Assembly (NCBI GenBank): GCA_022925895.1
Contig: JAKSYS010000181.1
Span: 1 to 64,000 of the forward strand
Length of the DNA: 64,000 nt
Origin: Fragilaria crotonensis
Taxonomy: Eukaryota; Bacillariophyta; Fragilariophyceae; Fragilariales; Fragilariaceae
Direction: 5' to 3'
A model generated the notes under the pieces. It saw only the letters and a list, made by a program, of their open reading frames with translations. It had not been told where the DNA came from and made no database searches. Positions 23,584 to 34,569 of this stretch are shown in pieces. Positions within the stretch are counted from its first letter, which is position 1, and the number at the start of each line of letters is the position of its first letter. The position numbers and the translations under genes were made by a program.

Positions 23584-23936
23584 GCACATAATTCTGCTGA
23601 AGTTTCAAGTAATCTTGAGACCTAATTTTTTTCATATTCAACAAGTACCAATGACAAGACAAACAACTTGCTCTCGATAAGTGGAAAGGAAAATGAAGTG
23701 TGCTCGTTATATAGACGATGTCGCTAGTTACATAATGTTTTACTTCAGTTAATCACAGTATATCATTAGAAAAACCATGTACTAGTAGTTAATGAGCCAA
23801 GAATAGTGCCACTGCCGACGTTGGTTTCACGTAGATGTCTTTCACCCATACAAAATGGCTCGAGATTGGTGACGCGATAATGTAGCTTGCATTGGTGGGT
23901 GAAGCAGTAGGAGCGAGGGTTGCCTTGAAGTTACAA
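23584..23936. other. Spacer between convergent genes
   Basis: A/T-rich, no coding signal. Holds the 3' ends of the copper ATPase and of the small acidic protein gene. Confidence 0.5.
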
Positions 23937-24350
23937 TCATTTTTCGATCTTTGAGATGCCGAGACTCCCATCGTTCTCGCCAATAGTGACACTACGAGCA
24001 CGCTTTCTGGGGCGGGCATCTAAATTTGATTTCGCATCTACCGGCAGCTCACAGCAGCGCAACTCGAGCGTTTCCGCGTAAGCGGATATGATCAATCTCG
24101 CCAAATCAGCGTTCGCCTCCCGGAGTGCGCTGATCGACGTTGAAAGAGCCACAAGTTTGTCGCTGAGTTGCTGTAGACGTTCTTCATCATCTTCGTCAAG
24201 TTCGTCGATGTCATCATCGTCACTGTCGTAAGAATCACTATCACCACTCACATCTCCCCAATCAGGCTCATCAGTGGATGATCCCTGAGGAAGTGCGCAA
24301 TTGGATCCATGTGCACCAACAGTTTCATCGTTCTGGTACTCCTGAGACAT
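23937..24350 (-). CDS. Small acidic protein with short coiled coil, unknown
   Basis: About 137 residues from the Met at 24350 (MSQEYQNDETVG). An acidic middle (SDSYDSDDDDIDELDEDDEE) is followed by a leucine-heptad segment (LQQLSDKLVALSTSISALRE) and a basic end with ARPRKRARS, a possible nuclear localisation signal. The frame is open further upstream to 24578, but that part looks noncoding. I recognise no family. A nuclear or chromatin-linked role is only a guess from composition. Confidence 0.45.
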   Translation of the reverse strand: MSQEYQNDETVGAHGSNCALPQGSSTDEPDWGDVSGDSDSYDSDDDDIDELDEDDEERLQQLSDKLVALSTSISALREANADLARLIISAYAETLELRCCELPVDAKSNLDARPRKRARSVTIGENDGSLGISKIEK

Positions 24351-24578
24351 CTTCCTTTCTTTCTGTCGTGTGGAAAAATCGATTTGTGTCACTTTTTTTT
24401 TGTCGCAGTTTGATTGTCCTCGCCCTCGATTCATGAAACCATAATCAATTAGTGACCCAACTGGAACGTCTTTATTATCCTTCGGAAACCTCCGGTGCCA
24501 AATGCCGAAGTATTTCATACCCCTTCGGCGCACAACTCCACGCTCCATCGTGTGTAACGTTGGTATTTGCAAATACAT

Positions 24579-25757
24579 GCCTCCTATGAACCGAACGTCA
24601 TGGAATCATTCACGACACTTTAAGACCTTTCGATCGTGACTAAGTTATTTTGTTCCAGCGAAGATACAACCCTGCTAATCTACTTAATAAAAGGAAAGCC
24701 TGCATTTCAATAATGTTCAGTTGTGCTATAATTGTTTCACCATAGTTCAACGTCTGAAGTTCTGTGGGTTCCGCAATTTCCACTCTGAACAATGACGATT
24801 TTATCATTTATCATCACGAACTCAGAAGTGCCAGAATGTTAGTGCCGAGTTAATTGCCAGGATGCAGGATGTTGGACATTCTTTGTTACTTAATAATTCC
24901 GTTGCGACCGTAGGGATTGGAATTCACCATCTTCATATGCTGATATAGTACACGCCGAACTGTCGATAAGTAATGTACCGTGTACTGTAGTACCGTGTTA
25001 AGTCCCCCCTGTGCTGTGTACCGGGTAGAAGCTAATATACGTGATGCGTACAGTATTACCAGTACGACGTATGACGTATTGCACATATGATATGGGCGAA
25101 GTCTATCATATTGCATCGAGCACTCGAGAGAAATCATCATTTCAAAAGCCTCGAATAGATATAATAGATACTCCGAGTAGGGGAAAGGGTACTGGGAGTT
25201 TGCATACCATGTACGTAGTACAAGTGCTACCAGGTACTTGTACTGTACAAAGAAGAGCAGCATGCCATATACTGGAGTGGTAGCATGCAATATGCATCTA
25301 TGATCTATGTGCATATGCGATTTTTTAGCATGGACGCGTCCCTACAGTTATACAGTACTCCAGTATGACAGTAATTTGACGAGTGCAGATTTTGAATACA
25401 CGGATTGACGTCATTTCGTTGCATTCCCTGTTTATTGTTTTATTCACTTCCAAGCTTCCAAGTGTCAAGTTTCAAGTTTTACAGAGAATCTGTCATTAAC
25501 GTGTATGATAGTAGTACCAGTCTGTTTGAGAATCGAAGTGTTGTTAGTTGTTTGTTGTCATCCAACAATACATACACTCAACCGGTCCGAGTGAAAAGGA
25601 TCTCAGCTCATTTTCCATTTAGTCTTGTGGTCTACTATCTTCATTCATCTCTTGTACTTCAGTATTTGTCCTGTAGTCTATGTCAAGAACAAGGAGTGCA
25701 CGAGGACGTTGCAATTGAATCAAAACGACCTTCCAAACGACTACTGCGAGAAGCACG
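24579..25757. other. Long intergenic region, no gene seen
   Basis: Open frames are short and lack motifs. The stretch 24950-25300 is dense in GTAC-type words and in CATATG words. Contains the promoter of the DUF2358-type gene. Confidence 0.45.
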
Positions 25758-27200
25758 ATGGATAAAGTAATACATTTCATATTTGTTGTAACAGTGCTGC
25801 TGAGTTACTGCTGCACAGGTGTTGCTGCTTTCCAATTACCCAATTTACGGCCATGTGCCACATCTTGTGTATTCGGATCCAATCGCAAGTCCAGTTTTGT
25901 GGAAGAAGAAGCAGCCATGAAAGAGTTGGAGGAAAAAGGAGCAGGTGTTGTTGGTGCGACTTTCTTTGGTGGAAACAAGCAGAAAGAAGAACTCTATGAC
26001 GCAGTTGCCGAAGCGAATGCCAACGTTGAGTTGAGGACGACGATAAACTACAACAAGTGGGATGATTCTAACGCCTTTCCAGATTCCATAGGGCAAGCCG
26101 TTGCAAAATCGATCCAAGGCCAACTCAATGGTTTGCTGTATACGGAAGAAAGCGTGCCAGCCTCTCTAGAATACGTGTATGCCTCAAAGGTGGAATGGGA
26201 TTCGCCATTTTCATCGTCAACCGGGGTTGGCACAACAAATCCAATATCCGAATTAGAAAAGTCGTTGGACTTCTACAATCGCTTGGATGTGGCCATTACA
26301 TCAGGAAAGACGATTTCACCCACTCAGGTGGAGTTGAGATGGGAGATTTCTGTCGTGTGGCCAAATTTTTGGGAAGGTCGGGCACTGCTAACCGGCACGT
26401 CCATTGTGACTCTCAACGACAACAGGCAGATTGTCAAGCAAGTGGATTTATTAGACGATCAGGACTTGAATGGTAGGCTTGTACCGCAAGTCCTACCTCG
26501 GTTTTGGGATGTTTATCACCTTGGCATGTCGCCGTCCGCCGAACTGTCTCCCAGATTCCCCCTCAAAAGTCCAGGCATTTTGCCTTCGTACAAATTGTAC
26601 AGTCTACCTCCTCGTCTCGTCTACTCTCCGTCCCTCCTTGATTCTGGCAGCCGAGAAGATGCCGCTGCTGCCACTGTTCCAAATCATGCTTTTTGTGATT
26701 TCATCAAAACCATGGGCCCCCGTCGCCAGCGATACGTGCCCACATCGCCTCTCGAGGTTGTCTTTTCGCGCCAGGACAACAACAAACAACGTCTCATCTT
26801 CAGCATGCCAATTTCTGTCGAATTGCAAACCAACCCGACCCTCCCGTACCCGGGAGATGACCCCGAAACTCCTCCCGACGTGGAACCGTTGGTGGAATAC
26901 AAATGGCAAGGTGCTCGTCGCGTGGCCACCATGCCGTACGCTGGAAATCCGCAAGACGAACAAGTGGTGACAGTGCGAAAGCAACTGTACGAACAGGTGG
27001 TGGTCAAGGACGGCTTGACGCCCAAACTGGATCCAGCCGGTAGACCCCAGTTTTTCTTTTGGAGCAACAACGTGAAGAATTGTTATACGGAAACAGGGTT
27101 GGGTATGGCAGTGTACGAGTATCGTGGAAAGTGGGCTAAGTCGAATGAAGTGGGCATTGAGTTGGAAGTGGCGGGCACGGACCTTGTGAAGAAACAATGA
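25758..27200 (+). CDS. Plastid-targeted DUF2358-type protein
   Basis: 480 residues, intact, no intron seen. The N-terminus (HFIFVVTVLLSYCCTGVAAF) is a signal peptide ending in AAF-QLP, the pattern used for import into diatom plastids through four membranes. Residues of about 100-240 resemble DUF2358 (SnoaL-like fold): YNRLDVAITSG, LRWEISVVWPNFWEGRALL, then TGTSIVTLN and KQVDLLDDQD. The C-terminal half (for example PLEVVFSRQDNNKQRLIFSM) may be related to the SOUL-type partner domain found with DUF2358 in plants, but I am not sure. No known reaction. It converges on the dehydrogenase gene, with 262 bp between the stops. Confidence 0.65.
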   Translation: MDKVIHFIFVVTVLLSYCCTGVAAFQLPNLRPCATSCVFGSNRKSSFVEEEAAMKELEEKGAGVVGATFFGGNKQKEELYDAVAEANANVELRTTINYNKWDDSNAFPDSIGQAVAKSIQGQLNGLLYTEESVPASLEYVYASKVEWDSPFSSSTGVGTTNPISELEKSLDFYNRLDVAITSGKTISPTQVELRWEISVVWPNFWEGRALLTGTSIVTLNDNRQIVKQVDLLDDQDLNGRLVPQVLPRFWDVYHLGMSPSAELSPRFPLKSPGILPSYKLYSLPPRLVYSPSLLDSGSREDAAAATVPNHAFCDFIKTMGPRRQRYVPTSPLEVVFSRQDNNKQRLIFSMPISVELQTNPTLPYPGDDPETPPDVEPLVEYKWQGARRVATMPYAGNPQDEQVVTVRKQLYEQVVVKDGLTPKLDPAGRPQFFFWSNNVKNCYTETGLGMAVYEYRGKWAKSNEVGIELEVAGTDLVKKQ

Positions 27201-27462
27201 CTCATGAATGTAGCGAGAAGGCAATTCACACGATATTGGGCCTACAAAATGCCTGGTCGTTGGCTTACGTCCATGAGTTGACGACGCGGACGATCTTGAT
27301 GAGGGAATGAGCGCTTGTCATTGAGCTTGTGCAACAACAGCACGAAAGTGAGGAATCCAAGTAAGCATGCTAACGTTAGAAAATTGTTCGATCTTGATCT
27401 GGTGCAAAGCCCATTTCCACGCCCTTTCCTTCACACACTCAAACACATGGAGTTCGCCCTCT

Positions 27463-28664
27463 TTAATCTTGCTTATCTGGTTTCCCAGTGTCCGGTACAG
27501 CTCTGCCAGTTTCCTGATAATACTTGGGGAGCCAATCTGATTGAAACCAGCCCTTTGTAATTGTCCAGGCCTCGTCAAAGGTGTACAGGGGTTCATACTT
27601 CAGATCTTGACGACTCAGATCCGGAGAGAAGTAGCGATGAATTGTCATCATTCGCACAGTGAATGGATTCAACTTTGTCTTCCTGCCAGTCAGAATTGTG
27701 TAAAAGGTGCAAATGTAGGCAATGAAATACAATAGTGCAACCGGAAGATGAAATTTGGCCTTTAAATCTGAAAATCCCAAATGCATGCCGGCGTCGTTGA
27801 GAATGTCCCAAATGATGACAGGCTTTGTATCAGTAATGATATAGAATTTTCCCAATGCAGGAGATTTCGGATTCTGAATCGCATCGGCACCACAGATAAG
27901 TCCGTGGCAGTAGTTGTCAACATAACAGACGGAAATCATTTTATCACCCTTTCCAAAGATTCGAAGTCTCCCATTGCCCATGGTGGAGAGGAGCGCCGGC
28001 AAAAAAGCGCATCATGCGGACCGTAGACTTGGTGGGGCGACACCGAAACAGTCCGAAGCTCATCGCAGCAGGCTGCCGTGACAAGACGTTCCGCTTCCGC
28101 CTTGGTTTCGGCGTAGAGTGCAACGTAGGACGTTGGGAAATCGAGTTCATCTTCGCGCTTGCCTTCAATGTCATTGCCGTCGAAACGAGTCGAGGGAGAT
28201 GAGGAATTAACAAGTTTCGGAACCTTGTATTTCTTGCAGGCAGCTATGATATTCTTGGTACCGCCGACGTTTACCTTGTAGTACATGGGTGCATCATGGA
28301 AAGGGCCGACGAGTGCGGCAATGTGGTAGACAACATCTATCTTTGGGACAGAAGAAAAGGCTTTGTCGATCGCTTCCTGATTGGTCAGATCACCATCTGG
28401 ACCGTTGAAATGAATATACTTCCCGGTGCATGACTCTTCCATTTCCTTGAATCTCTGCTGGAGTACTTTGTCGGGGACGCAAATGTCGAATAAAATGACA
28501 CAAGCAGCACCGCGTTCGAGCAACATCTCCGCCAAACGGGCACCACAAAATCCACTGGATCCAGTTACCAAGGCCGTAATGCCCTTTGTGGTTTGGAAAC
28601 CGGGGCTTGCGCTTGCAGCTTGTGTGGCTGCACTGCCGCTTCCTTTGAAGAGACTGAGGACCAT
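27463..28664 (-). CDS. 3beta-hydroxysteroid dehydrogenase / sterol-4-carboxylate decarboxylase-type SDR (one frameshift)
   Basis: An extended short-chain dehydrogenase of the 3beta-HSD/NSDHL/Erg26 type, which removes the C4 carboxyl group in sterol synthesis or oxidises 3beta-hydroxysteroids, usually at the ER. The Rossmann start is ALVTGSSGFCGARLAE; the catalytic Tyr-x3-Lys is in SYVALYAETKAEAERLV. After VYGPHDALF the frame shifts near 28005 and resumes at LPALLSTMGNGRLRIFG; one extra T in the T run (on the - strand) would join them. C-terminal hydrophobic segments (LPVALLYFIAYICTFYTIL) fit membrane attachment. I chose the ATG at 28664 because the open frame upstream has no Met. A short 5' exon is possible. 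Confidence 0.85.
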
Positions 28665-29317
28665 GTTTCTCAAGTGGTATGTAACAAATATCTTTCAATT
28701 GCAATTGTGTGAAAACAAAAAATGCTGCGTGGCGGGGTCTCGGAGTTTTGCATGTTAACGAAGGTCTGGTGAATGACGTTTTGAAGATACGTACCGATTT
28801 CTGATTCCCCATTTCCATTGGCTTCCACCATACGAGTACGGTAAACTACTGGTACTCGGAGTGTCAACCATAATTGAGCACTCTTTCAATTTTTTCCGCT
28901 CAGACGTTAGCGAAACAGGAAATTTAGCTATCTTCGATAACAGTGAAACTGTTGATAGCTGATTTACTGGAGCTGCAGAAAGTTGAATTCTACTGTATGC
29001 GAATTTTTAAAGGGTTCCTCAATACGCAGTACGGTAGATCCACCTGATAACGGCCATTTACCGGACACTCAAGATTGTTGTCCAAAACTTGTCGTGACTC
29101 GTGACAGTAGATATACGTATGACTTAGGTTTAGCAACGCAAAATGTTAATCGCATTCACCTCACCCTGCATTAGGAATCTGTACTCCAAGCTCCGAGGGA
29201 GTGGTATAACAGTGCGATCCCACAACACTGGATCACTTTCACAATGAAAGTGTCAAGTAGCAATTGAATGGACTTGATGCAACGTACAATATATGTCACT
29301 CGATTGAAACCTTTTTG
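28665..29317. other. Intergenic, no gene seen
   Basis: Spacer between the dehydrogenase promoter and the 3' end of the membrane protein gene. A possible short upstream exon near 28800-28818 (MEMGNQKS, then a GTACGT donor) does not join the main frame, so I leave it out. Confidence 0.4.
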
Positions 29318-30283
29318 TTACGGCACCATCTCGTCATCATACGGGGCAAAATCCGCTCCTAGAAGTAGACTCTCACCAGACATGGCTGATCCATAAAGTC
29401 GGTTCCAGGGGACGGACGTTATGACAGAGCGCCGGAATTCAGACTCACCGGCGCGGCACGGGTTGCAGTCGCTGTGCATCCCAAAGAGAATTTGTCCAAT
29501 TTCCATTTCAGCGACGAACCGATTGTCCATACAGAACCAGAAGGTAATGAGACAGTTCATAATGTTGAAGGAAAACTCAAGATAGTGAGCATACTCCTCG
29601 TAACCAAAATTGTAGACACAAAATGTAAGGGCTGCCACAAGGACAGAAGCAGATACTAGCGATAACGAACCGACGGATGATCCATTCTTTGTTCCAAGTA
29701 ACGAACCCAAGAGTATGAATGATACCAACGAAAGCGAGAATTCATTAATATACTCAATTTCATGGGCCGCTGTTTCAAAATATTCAGAATCCATACTCAT
29801 GAGAAACGCAGGAACCATCGCTGCCACAACGTTGAAGAAGAATAGGACCTTGAGAAAAACTGTATTGTTACAAATTGTGACCATTGTCTTGGGTGAAGTC
29901 ACCAACGCATATGCCTCCACGAGGGAGTACAGAAAGGTCGACCAGAATTCGGTAAGATGAAAGGTCCTGTCGGAGACCAGAGGTGGGTTGGGATCGTTGT
30001 TAATCGTGAAGTTGAGGCAAACAAGGCCAATATTGACACCACAGCATAGCAAGCTCATAAGCGCCAGCCAGAAGTTAAGCTTCGAACGACGCTGAAAATC
30101 TTCCAACCGAAATAGAAGCAGAATATTGCTTGAGCTATTCAGTGCACATGCTTCGAGCTTGAGTCCATTGAGCTTGCTTTTCAGGGGTGTAGATTCGTCT
30201 GTCCCGTCGATTGGTTGTTTTTCGGCACTAGCACAGCACGGTTTCACTACCTTCTTCTTTGCTTTGTGCGGGTCGAGAGCCAT
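29318..30283 (-). CDS. Multipass membrane protein, unknown
   Basis: 321 residues from the ATG at 30283 (MALDPHKAKKKVVK). About six hydrophobic segments are visible, for example FWLALMSLLCCGVNIGLVCL, VFLKVLFFFNVVAAMVPAFL, SLSLVSFILLGSLLG and SLVSASVLVAALTFCVYNFG. The N-terminal 60 residues are polar and lysine rich. No catalytic motif or family recognised. The frame is open to a TTG at 30319, but no upstream ATG is present. Confidence 0.7.
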   Translation of the reverse strand: MALDPHKAKKKVVKPCCASAEKQPIDGTDESTPLKSKLNGLKLEACALNSSSNILLLFRLEDFQRRSKLNFWLALMSLLCCGVNIGLVCLNFTINNDPNPPLVSDRTFHLTEFWSTFLYSLVEAYALVTSPKTMVTICNNTVFLKVLFFFNVVAAMVPAFLMSMDSEYFETAAHEIEYINEFSLSLVSFILLGSLLGTKNGSSVGSLSLVSASVLVAALTFCVYNFGYEEYAHYLEFSFNIMNCLITFWFCMDNRFVAEMEIGQILFGMHSDCNPCRAGESEFRRSVITSVPWNRLYGSAMSGESLLLGADFAPYDDEMVP

Positions 30284-30319
30284 GAGGCTGGGATCAAAAA
30301 GCAAGCAAAAAAGACGCAA

Positions 30320-31686
30320 TCGCAGGTAAGTCTCGGTCGTGACGGTCGTCTCGGCAGTTCGAGGGAGCCCTGTGTGTGTTTGTCCTCAAGCCCGCGTTAG
30401 TCATGCGGAGAAATGAAATCAGGATTCCTGGTTCGAGGGCATACGGATCCCATTAGAATGAACTGAAGTGACGTTAATTATGACGTCACATTACCGCACT
30501 ACCTAATGTGATACAATACTGCAATAAGACAGTAACATATGGAGAGCAATACAGTACTGTAGCCGTATGCTGAGGTATGTGTTTCGGTCGTCGGACATCT
30601 TGCCTCTTCGGTTGTGACTAGATTCGCGAACGCAACATATGAACTTACGTGGTACAGACATTCAAAGAGGAGTAGACCTACAATACACTATATGAAGTAT
30701 GAACACTTTCAGTTTTCAGTGCTCATACGGAACATTTCTGGAATTCGCGTGAGAAGGCTAATACGAGGGTGAGACAAACTGTACGAGCAGTGAGCAGTGT
30801 GTTAACACTTCGTGCAGGATAATCCGACAGTATACTCATTTACGAAGTAAAGGAGTATTGAACCCTTATGGAATTGTTGTACTCGAGTACTCCATCATGA
30901 GTTCTTGATCAAACCTCGAAACTCAAATGGTATCGTTCTCACTGCTGACTATGGGTCTGTGTTGATCTCACTTCTGCCTCCCGACACCACAATCAAATGC
31001 CTGTGCCTAGGGGTAGGCCTCTAGGCGGTACAAAGTGGGTTGGAAGTCAATCCAGCCCAGAGGGCGACGTATAGCAATTGACGATGATCACCTCTCTCGC
31101 CACTACATCCGCTGGGCCGTCATCGGAGGCATTTTTAACTACTCGGAGTACGCCGTATCATGCACCGAATGGCATCATCACCAGGATCTCTGACAGCGTC
31201 ATTTTCAACCAAGCTCAAGTCTCTAGAAAAAAGCGAAGGCTTCTCGGCGTAGGTCCCAATTCCGCTGCACCGAAAACGCGAAGGCACAACTCTCGTGTTG
31301 GTTCCAAAAGCGAACTCCTGACAAGACCCGAATTGTCGTTGCGATGGATTCGCATTAGGCATCGACGATTAGTTCTGTTTCTCTACCAAACCTAAGACCT
31401 CTCAAGGGTTTCTTCGGCAATCAGTATGTTAACGCGAAGTCAAAAATCAACTTTTGGTCTCAACGCGAGCTAGGGTATCTACTTTCGCCTTCCTCGGTCA
31501 ATGAGAATCATTAGGCGCTTCGCAATATGAATACATGAAGCTGTATTCTTGTTGCGAGTGTTGAAAGGGGATCCGAAGAACAACTGCAAAATGCGAAGGG
31601 CATCATGTTGGTCGAAACGAAATCTGCATTATACTCCTAGTTGGTACTTCTCACAAAATAACTACACCGTATATTGACATAATCAA
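30320..31686. other. Divergent intergenic region
   Basis: Contains the promoters of the membrane protein gene (-) and the CHRD-like gene (+). GTAC-type words cluster at 30480-30560 and 30840-30900. An open frame at 31078-31395 has no motif and unconvincing composition, so I do not call it. Confidence 0.4.
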
Positions 31687-32635
31687 ATGAAGACACTTGC
31701 TATCATCCAACTCCTTTCAACGGCGCCGTTCGCGGCCGCCGGTCTGCGTGGCGCTCGAACGTTGGCCTTCAGCGAAAGGAAGGTCACCACCTTTCATGAA
31801 GTCAAGCTGACACCCGAGAACGTGAGGCCTCCGAACCTGGGCGCAGATAATGCCAGTGGAGTCGCCACAGTCCAACTTGACTACAACGAGCTTCGCCCGG
31901 AAGCAAAGTGGAAGATTTGCATTCAAGCTGACGTTCATGGCTTTACTCCCGACAAGTTGTACATTAAAAAAGCGCTCATCGATAAGAGTGTGGAATCAGC
32001 GGTTGTCGATTTTTCCGGTATGCTTAGCGACATTGATCCATACTTCGATGGTTGCATCAAAGTCGCCGAAACCGAATTCAACCAAATCCTAGAAAATCCG
32101 GTAAGGCGGCAGAACGCATCACTCAGTTCCTTGCTCACTCATATAAATCCACACGTCTCGCTGACACTTAATCCCTACTTGCCAGAACCTCTACTATGTA
32201 GAAGCCCTTATTGCAGAGGCACCGACTGCTCTCAACGAACATGGCGTTCGTGGTCAACTTGTCCACGAATTCTCCGTCCAAATCAAAGCCTCTTCTAAGG
32301 CGAAGGCAGCAAATATTGCTTTGGCAGACGTGCACGGAGAATCTACAATTTCATTCGAAAAAGGTGGCGCAGTGGTTTGTATTGACGCCAAAATCGAGGG
32401 CTTTGATCCTTCGCTTGCTCAGATTCGCGGTCCTTCGAAGTTCAACCAAATGATTCTTGACTTCTCCAATAAGAAGCTCGGATCTGGTCGATTCAACGGA
32501 TGCAGTACACTGTCTCAGCTTTCCACTTCCTCCAGTACCGTAAAGAGTATTCTCCAAGACCCAACTGAGTATACCTTTTTTTTCCAAGACTCCAACCACA
32601 TTATCCAGGTTCGGTTGGACAATGTTATCGTGTAG
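31687..32635 (+). CDS. Secreted protein with two CHRD-like domains, 2 exons
   Basis: Exon 1 is 31687-32100, exon 2 32186-32635; together 287 residues. The signal peptide is MKTLAIIQLLSTAPFAAAG. Domain 1: ASGVATVQLDYNELRP, VHGFTPDKLYI, YFDGCIKVAETEFNQIL, then NLYYVEALIAEAPTALNEHG and VRGQL after splicing. Domain 2: SFEKGGAVVCIDAKIEGFDP, RFNGCSTLSQLS, then TEYTFFFQDSN. The order hydrophobic strand, F-x-GC, helix, Y-strand and (V/A)RGQL is the pattern of CHRD domains, here diverged. Function unknown; extracellular or cell-wall location is inferred from the signal peptide. Confidence 0.6.
32101..32185 (+). other. Intron of the CHRD-like gene
   Basis: GTAAGG at the donor and TTGCCAG at the acceptor, 85 bp, phase 0. 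Removing it joins NQILENP to NLYYVEA and restores a CHRD-like end. Confidence 0.8.
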
Positions 32636-33103
32636 CTTGTAAGCTAAGTGAGGAGCAGGACACGGTGTGACATGGTGGATTTCAACAACAACTCGAAACA
32701 TATATTATATTGTACCGGTCTGATGGGCGGCCGTTGGCCGCGTATGCATATGTTGTACATAAATACGTTTTGTTCTGAATTCCTTTCTCCTACATGTAGT
32801 AGTAGTATACGACGTATGTGAAGAGAATTGTCAGAGTTAACAATGCAACATATGTTGATATTGTTAGATTCAACAATACAATATCTTGTTATTGTTCGAC
32901 TGACCAATACAATATATCGGTGACAATATATATTGCAATATATTGTAATAATACAATCTATTGTTGCGCATCCCTGTCTCAGAGTGCTCAAGCAGTACCA
33001 GTACTTGTACTCAGAGTGCTCAAGCAGTACCATTATATCGTTTGTCTATTGGCTATGCTTGTCAACCGATGTTCAGCGTACTAGTACACTTTTCTACTCA
33101 GCA
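32636..33103. repeat. A/T-rich palindromic spacer with a short direct repeat
   Basis: From 32830 to 32965 words such as CAATATATTG and TTGTTA/TAACAA recur in both orientations. A 23-bp direct repeat beginning CTCAGAGTGCTCAAGCAGTA lies at 32978-33000 and 33010-33032. This is the upstream region of the fucosidase gene. Confidence 0.7.
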
Positions 33104-34424
33104 ATGGCGATAACGATAAAGATAGTGATATTGCTGTTCTTGGTTCTCGTTCCTCGTTCTCATGGCTACGAAGCAACTTGGGAATCACTCGACACTCGCC
33201 CTCTCCCCGCGTGGTACGATGATGCCAAGTTTGGAATCTTTTTGCATTGGGGCGTCTTTTCGGTTCCTGCCTACGGAAGCGAATGGTTCTGGGATTTGTG
33301 GCAAGGGTCCAACGCGCAGCCGAGGTACGCAGAATTCATCGCCAAGACAGAGGGTCCTCGCTTTTCGTATCCCGACTATGCCCATCGCTTCGATGCAACG
33401 CTTTACAAACCTGACGAATGGGCACACATTTTTGCTCGAGCTGGTGCGCAATACGTGGTGTTGACTTCCCAAGCACCACGAGGGATACACCATGTGGGAT
33501 TCGAGGGACATTCCTTCCACTTGGAATTGGAACGTCATGGATGTGGGTCCGAAACGAGATTTGTTGGGAGATCTGGCGAAGCAAGTCAAGAATAGCACAT
33601 CCCCACAAACAAACAAGCGAATCAAATTCGGAGTCTACCATAGCATGTTCGAATGGTTCAACTTGCTTTATACGAGAGATCGTGAGAACAATTTTGCAAC
33701 CAACGACTTTGTAACTCAAAAAACGATGCCTGAGCTCTACGATTTGGTCAGAAAATATGAGCCAGAACTCATTTGGAGTGATGGAGATTGGGAAGCCCAC
33801 AGCGACTATTGGCAATCGACGGAATTCCTGGCCTGGCTCGCCAATGAATCAAAAGTCAAGGATACCGTCGTCTGGAACGATCGATGGGGTAACGATGCTC
33901 TTTGTCACCACGGAAGTTTTCTCACCTGTAGTGATGGCTTTCGACCAGACTCGCTTGTGCCCAAAAAGTGGGAGTGTTGCAATACAGTTGATCGTACGAG
34001 CTGGGGATTGAATCGAGACGCAAACATTGCTGACTTTCGTTCTACCCGGGAGTTGATTCATACCCTAATTTCGACGGTAGCTTTAAATGGAAACTTGCTG
34101 CTCAACGTTGGGCCGGCTGCGGATGGAACGATCCGTCCTGCCTTTGTCGATCGTTTGCTAGGCATCGGAGAGTGGCTCGAAGTCAACGGTGAAGCCATTT
34201 ACGAGAGTCGACCTTGGTCAGTCACACAACGCGATGCGAACAACACAGTGTATTACACTCGACGAAACGACACTGTTTTTGCCATAGTAACAGCGTGGAA
34301 ATCAGAACTGCACTTGGCCTCGCCGATTCCTTCGTCCTCTACCAGGGTGCGAATGCTTGGTGTTGGGGAGACTTGCAATGGAGGGCTCGGTCAACCGGCA
34401 TGGTTGTATCAGTTCCTCCCTTAG
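33104..34424 (+). CDS. GH29 alpha-L-fucosidase, secreted (one frameshift)
   Basis: Hydrolyses alpha-L-fucosyl residues from glycans. A signal peptide (ITIKIVILLFLVLVPRSHG) precedes the family start, WYDDAKFGIFLHWGVFSVPA. The frame breaks near 33469 at a CCC run; dropping one C joins YVVLTS to an HHEGYTMWDSRD-type block and STWNWNVMDVGPKRDLLGD. The nucleophile Asp is expected in ELIWSDGDWE. Later NGNLLLNVGPAADGTI is the conserved end of the catalytic barrel. About 440 residues, normal for GH29. Very likely an intact gene with a sequence error. It converges on the HOOK-like gene, 145 bp away. Diatom extracellular polysaccharides contain fucose, which would suit this enzyme. Confidence 0.9.
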
Positions 34425-34569
34425 CCCCGACACTATTCCCTGCCAATATGCATGGGTATTGTCTCTCTCCGATCTAGACAATTCGAATGGTGGCAGCAAG
34501 GAGTCGAGTATTAAGTAAAGGCTAGTTTTACGTGTTTCATGAATTTTCACTGCAAAGAATTCCTTCACC

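Noticed and set aside
31078-31395. 105-residue ORF on the + strand
   Set aside because: No domain, unconvincing composition, and a similar-sized opposite-strand ORF over the same bases.
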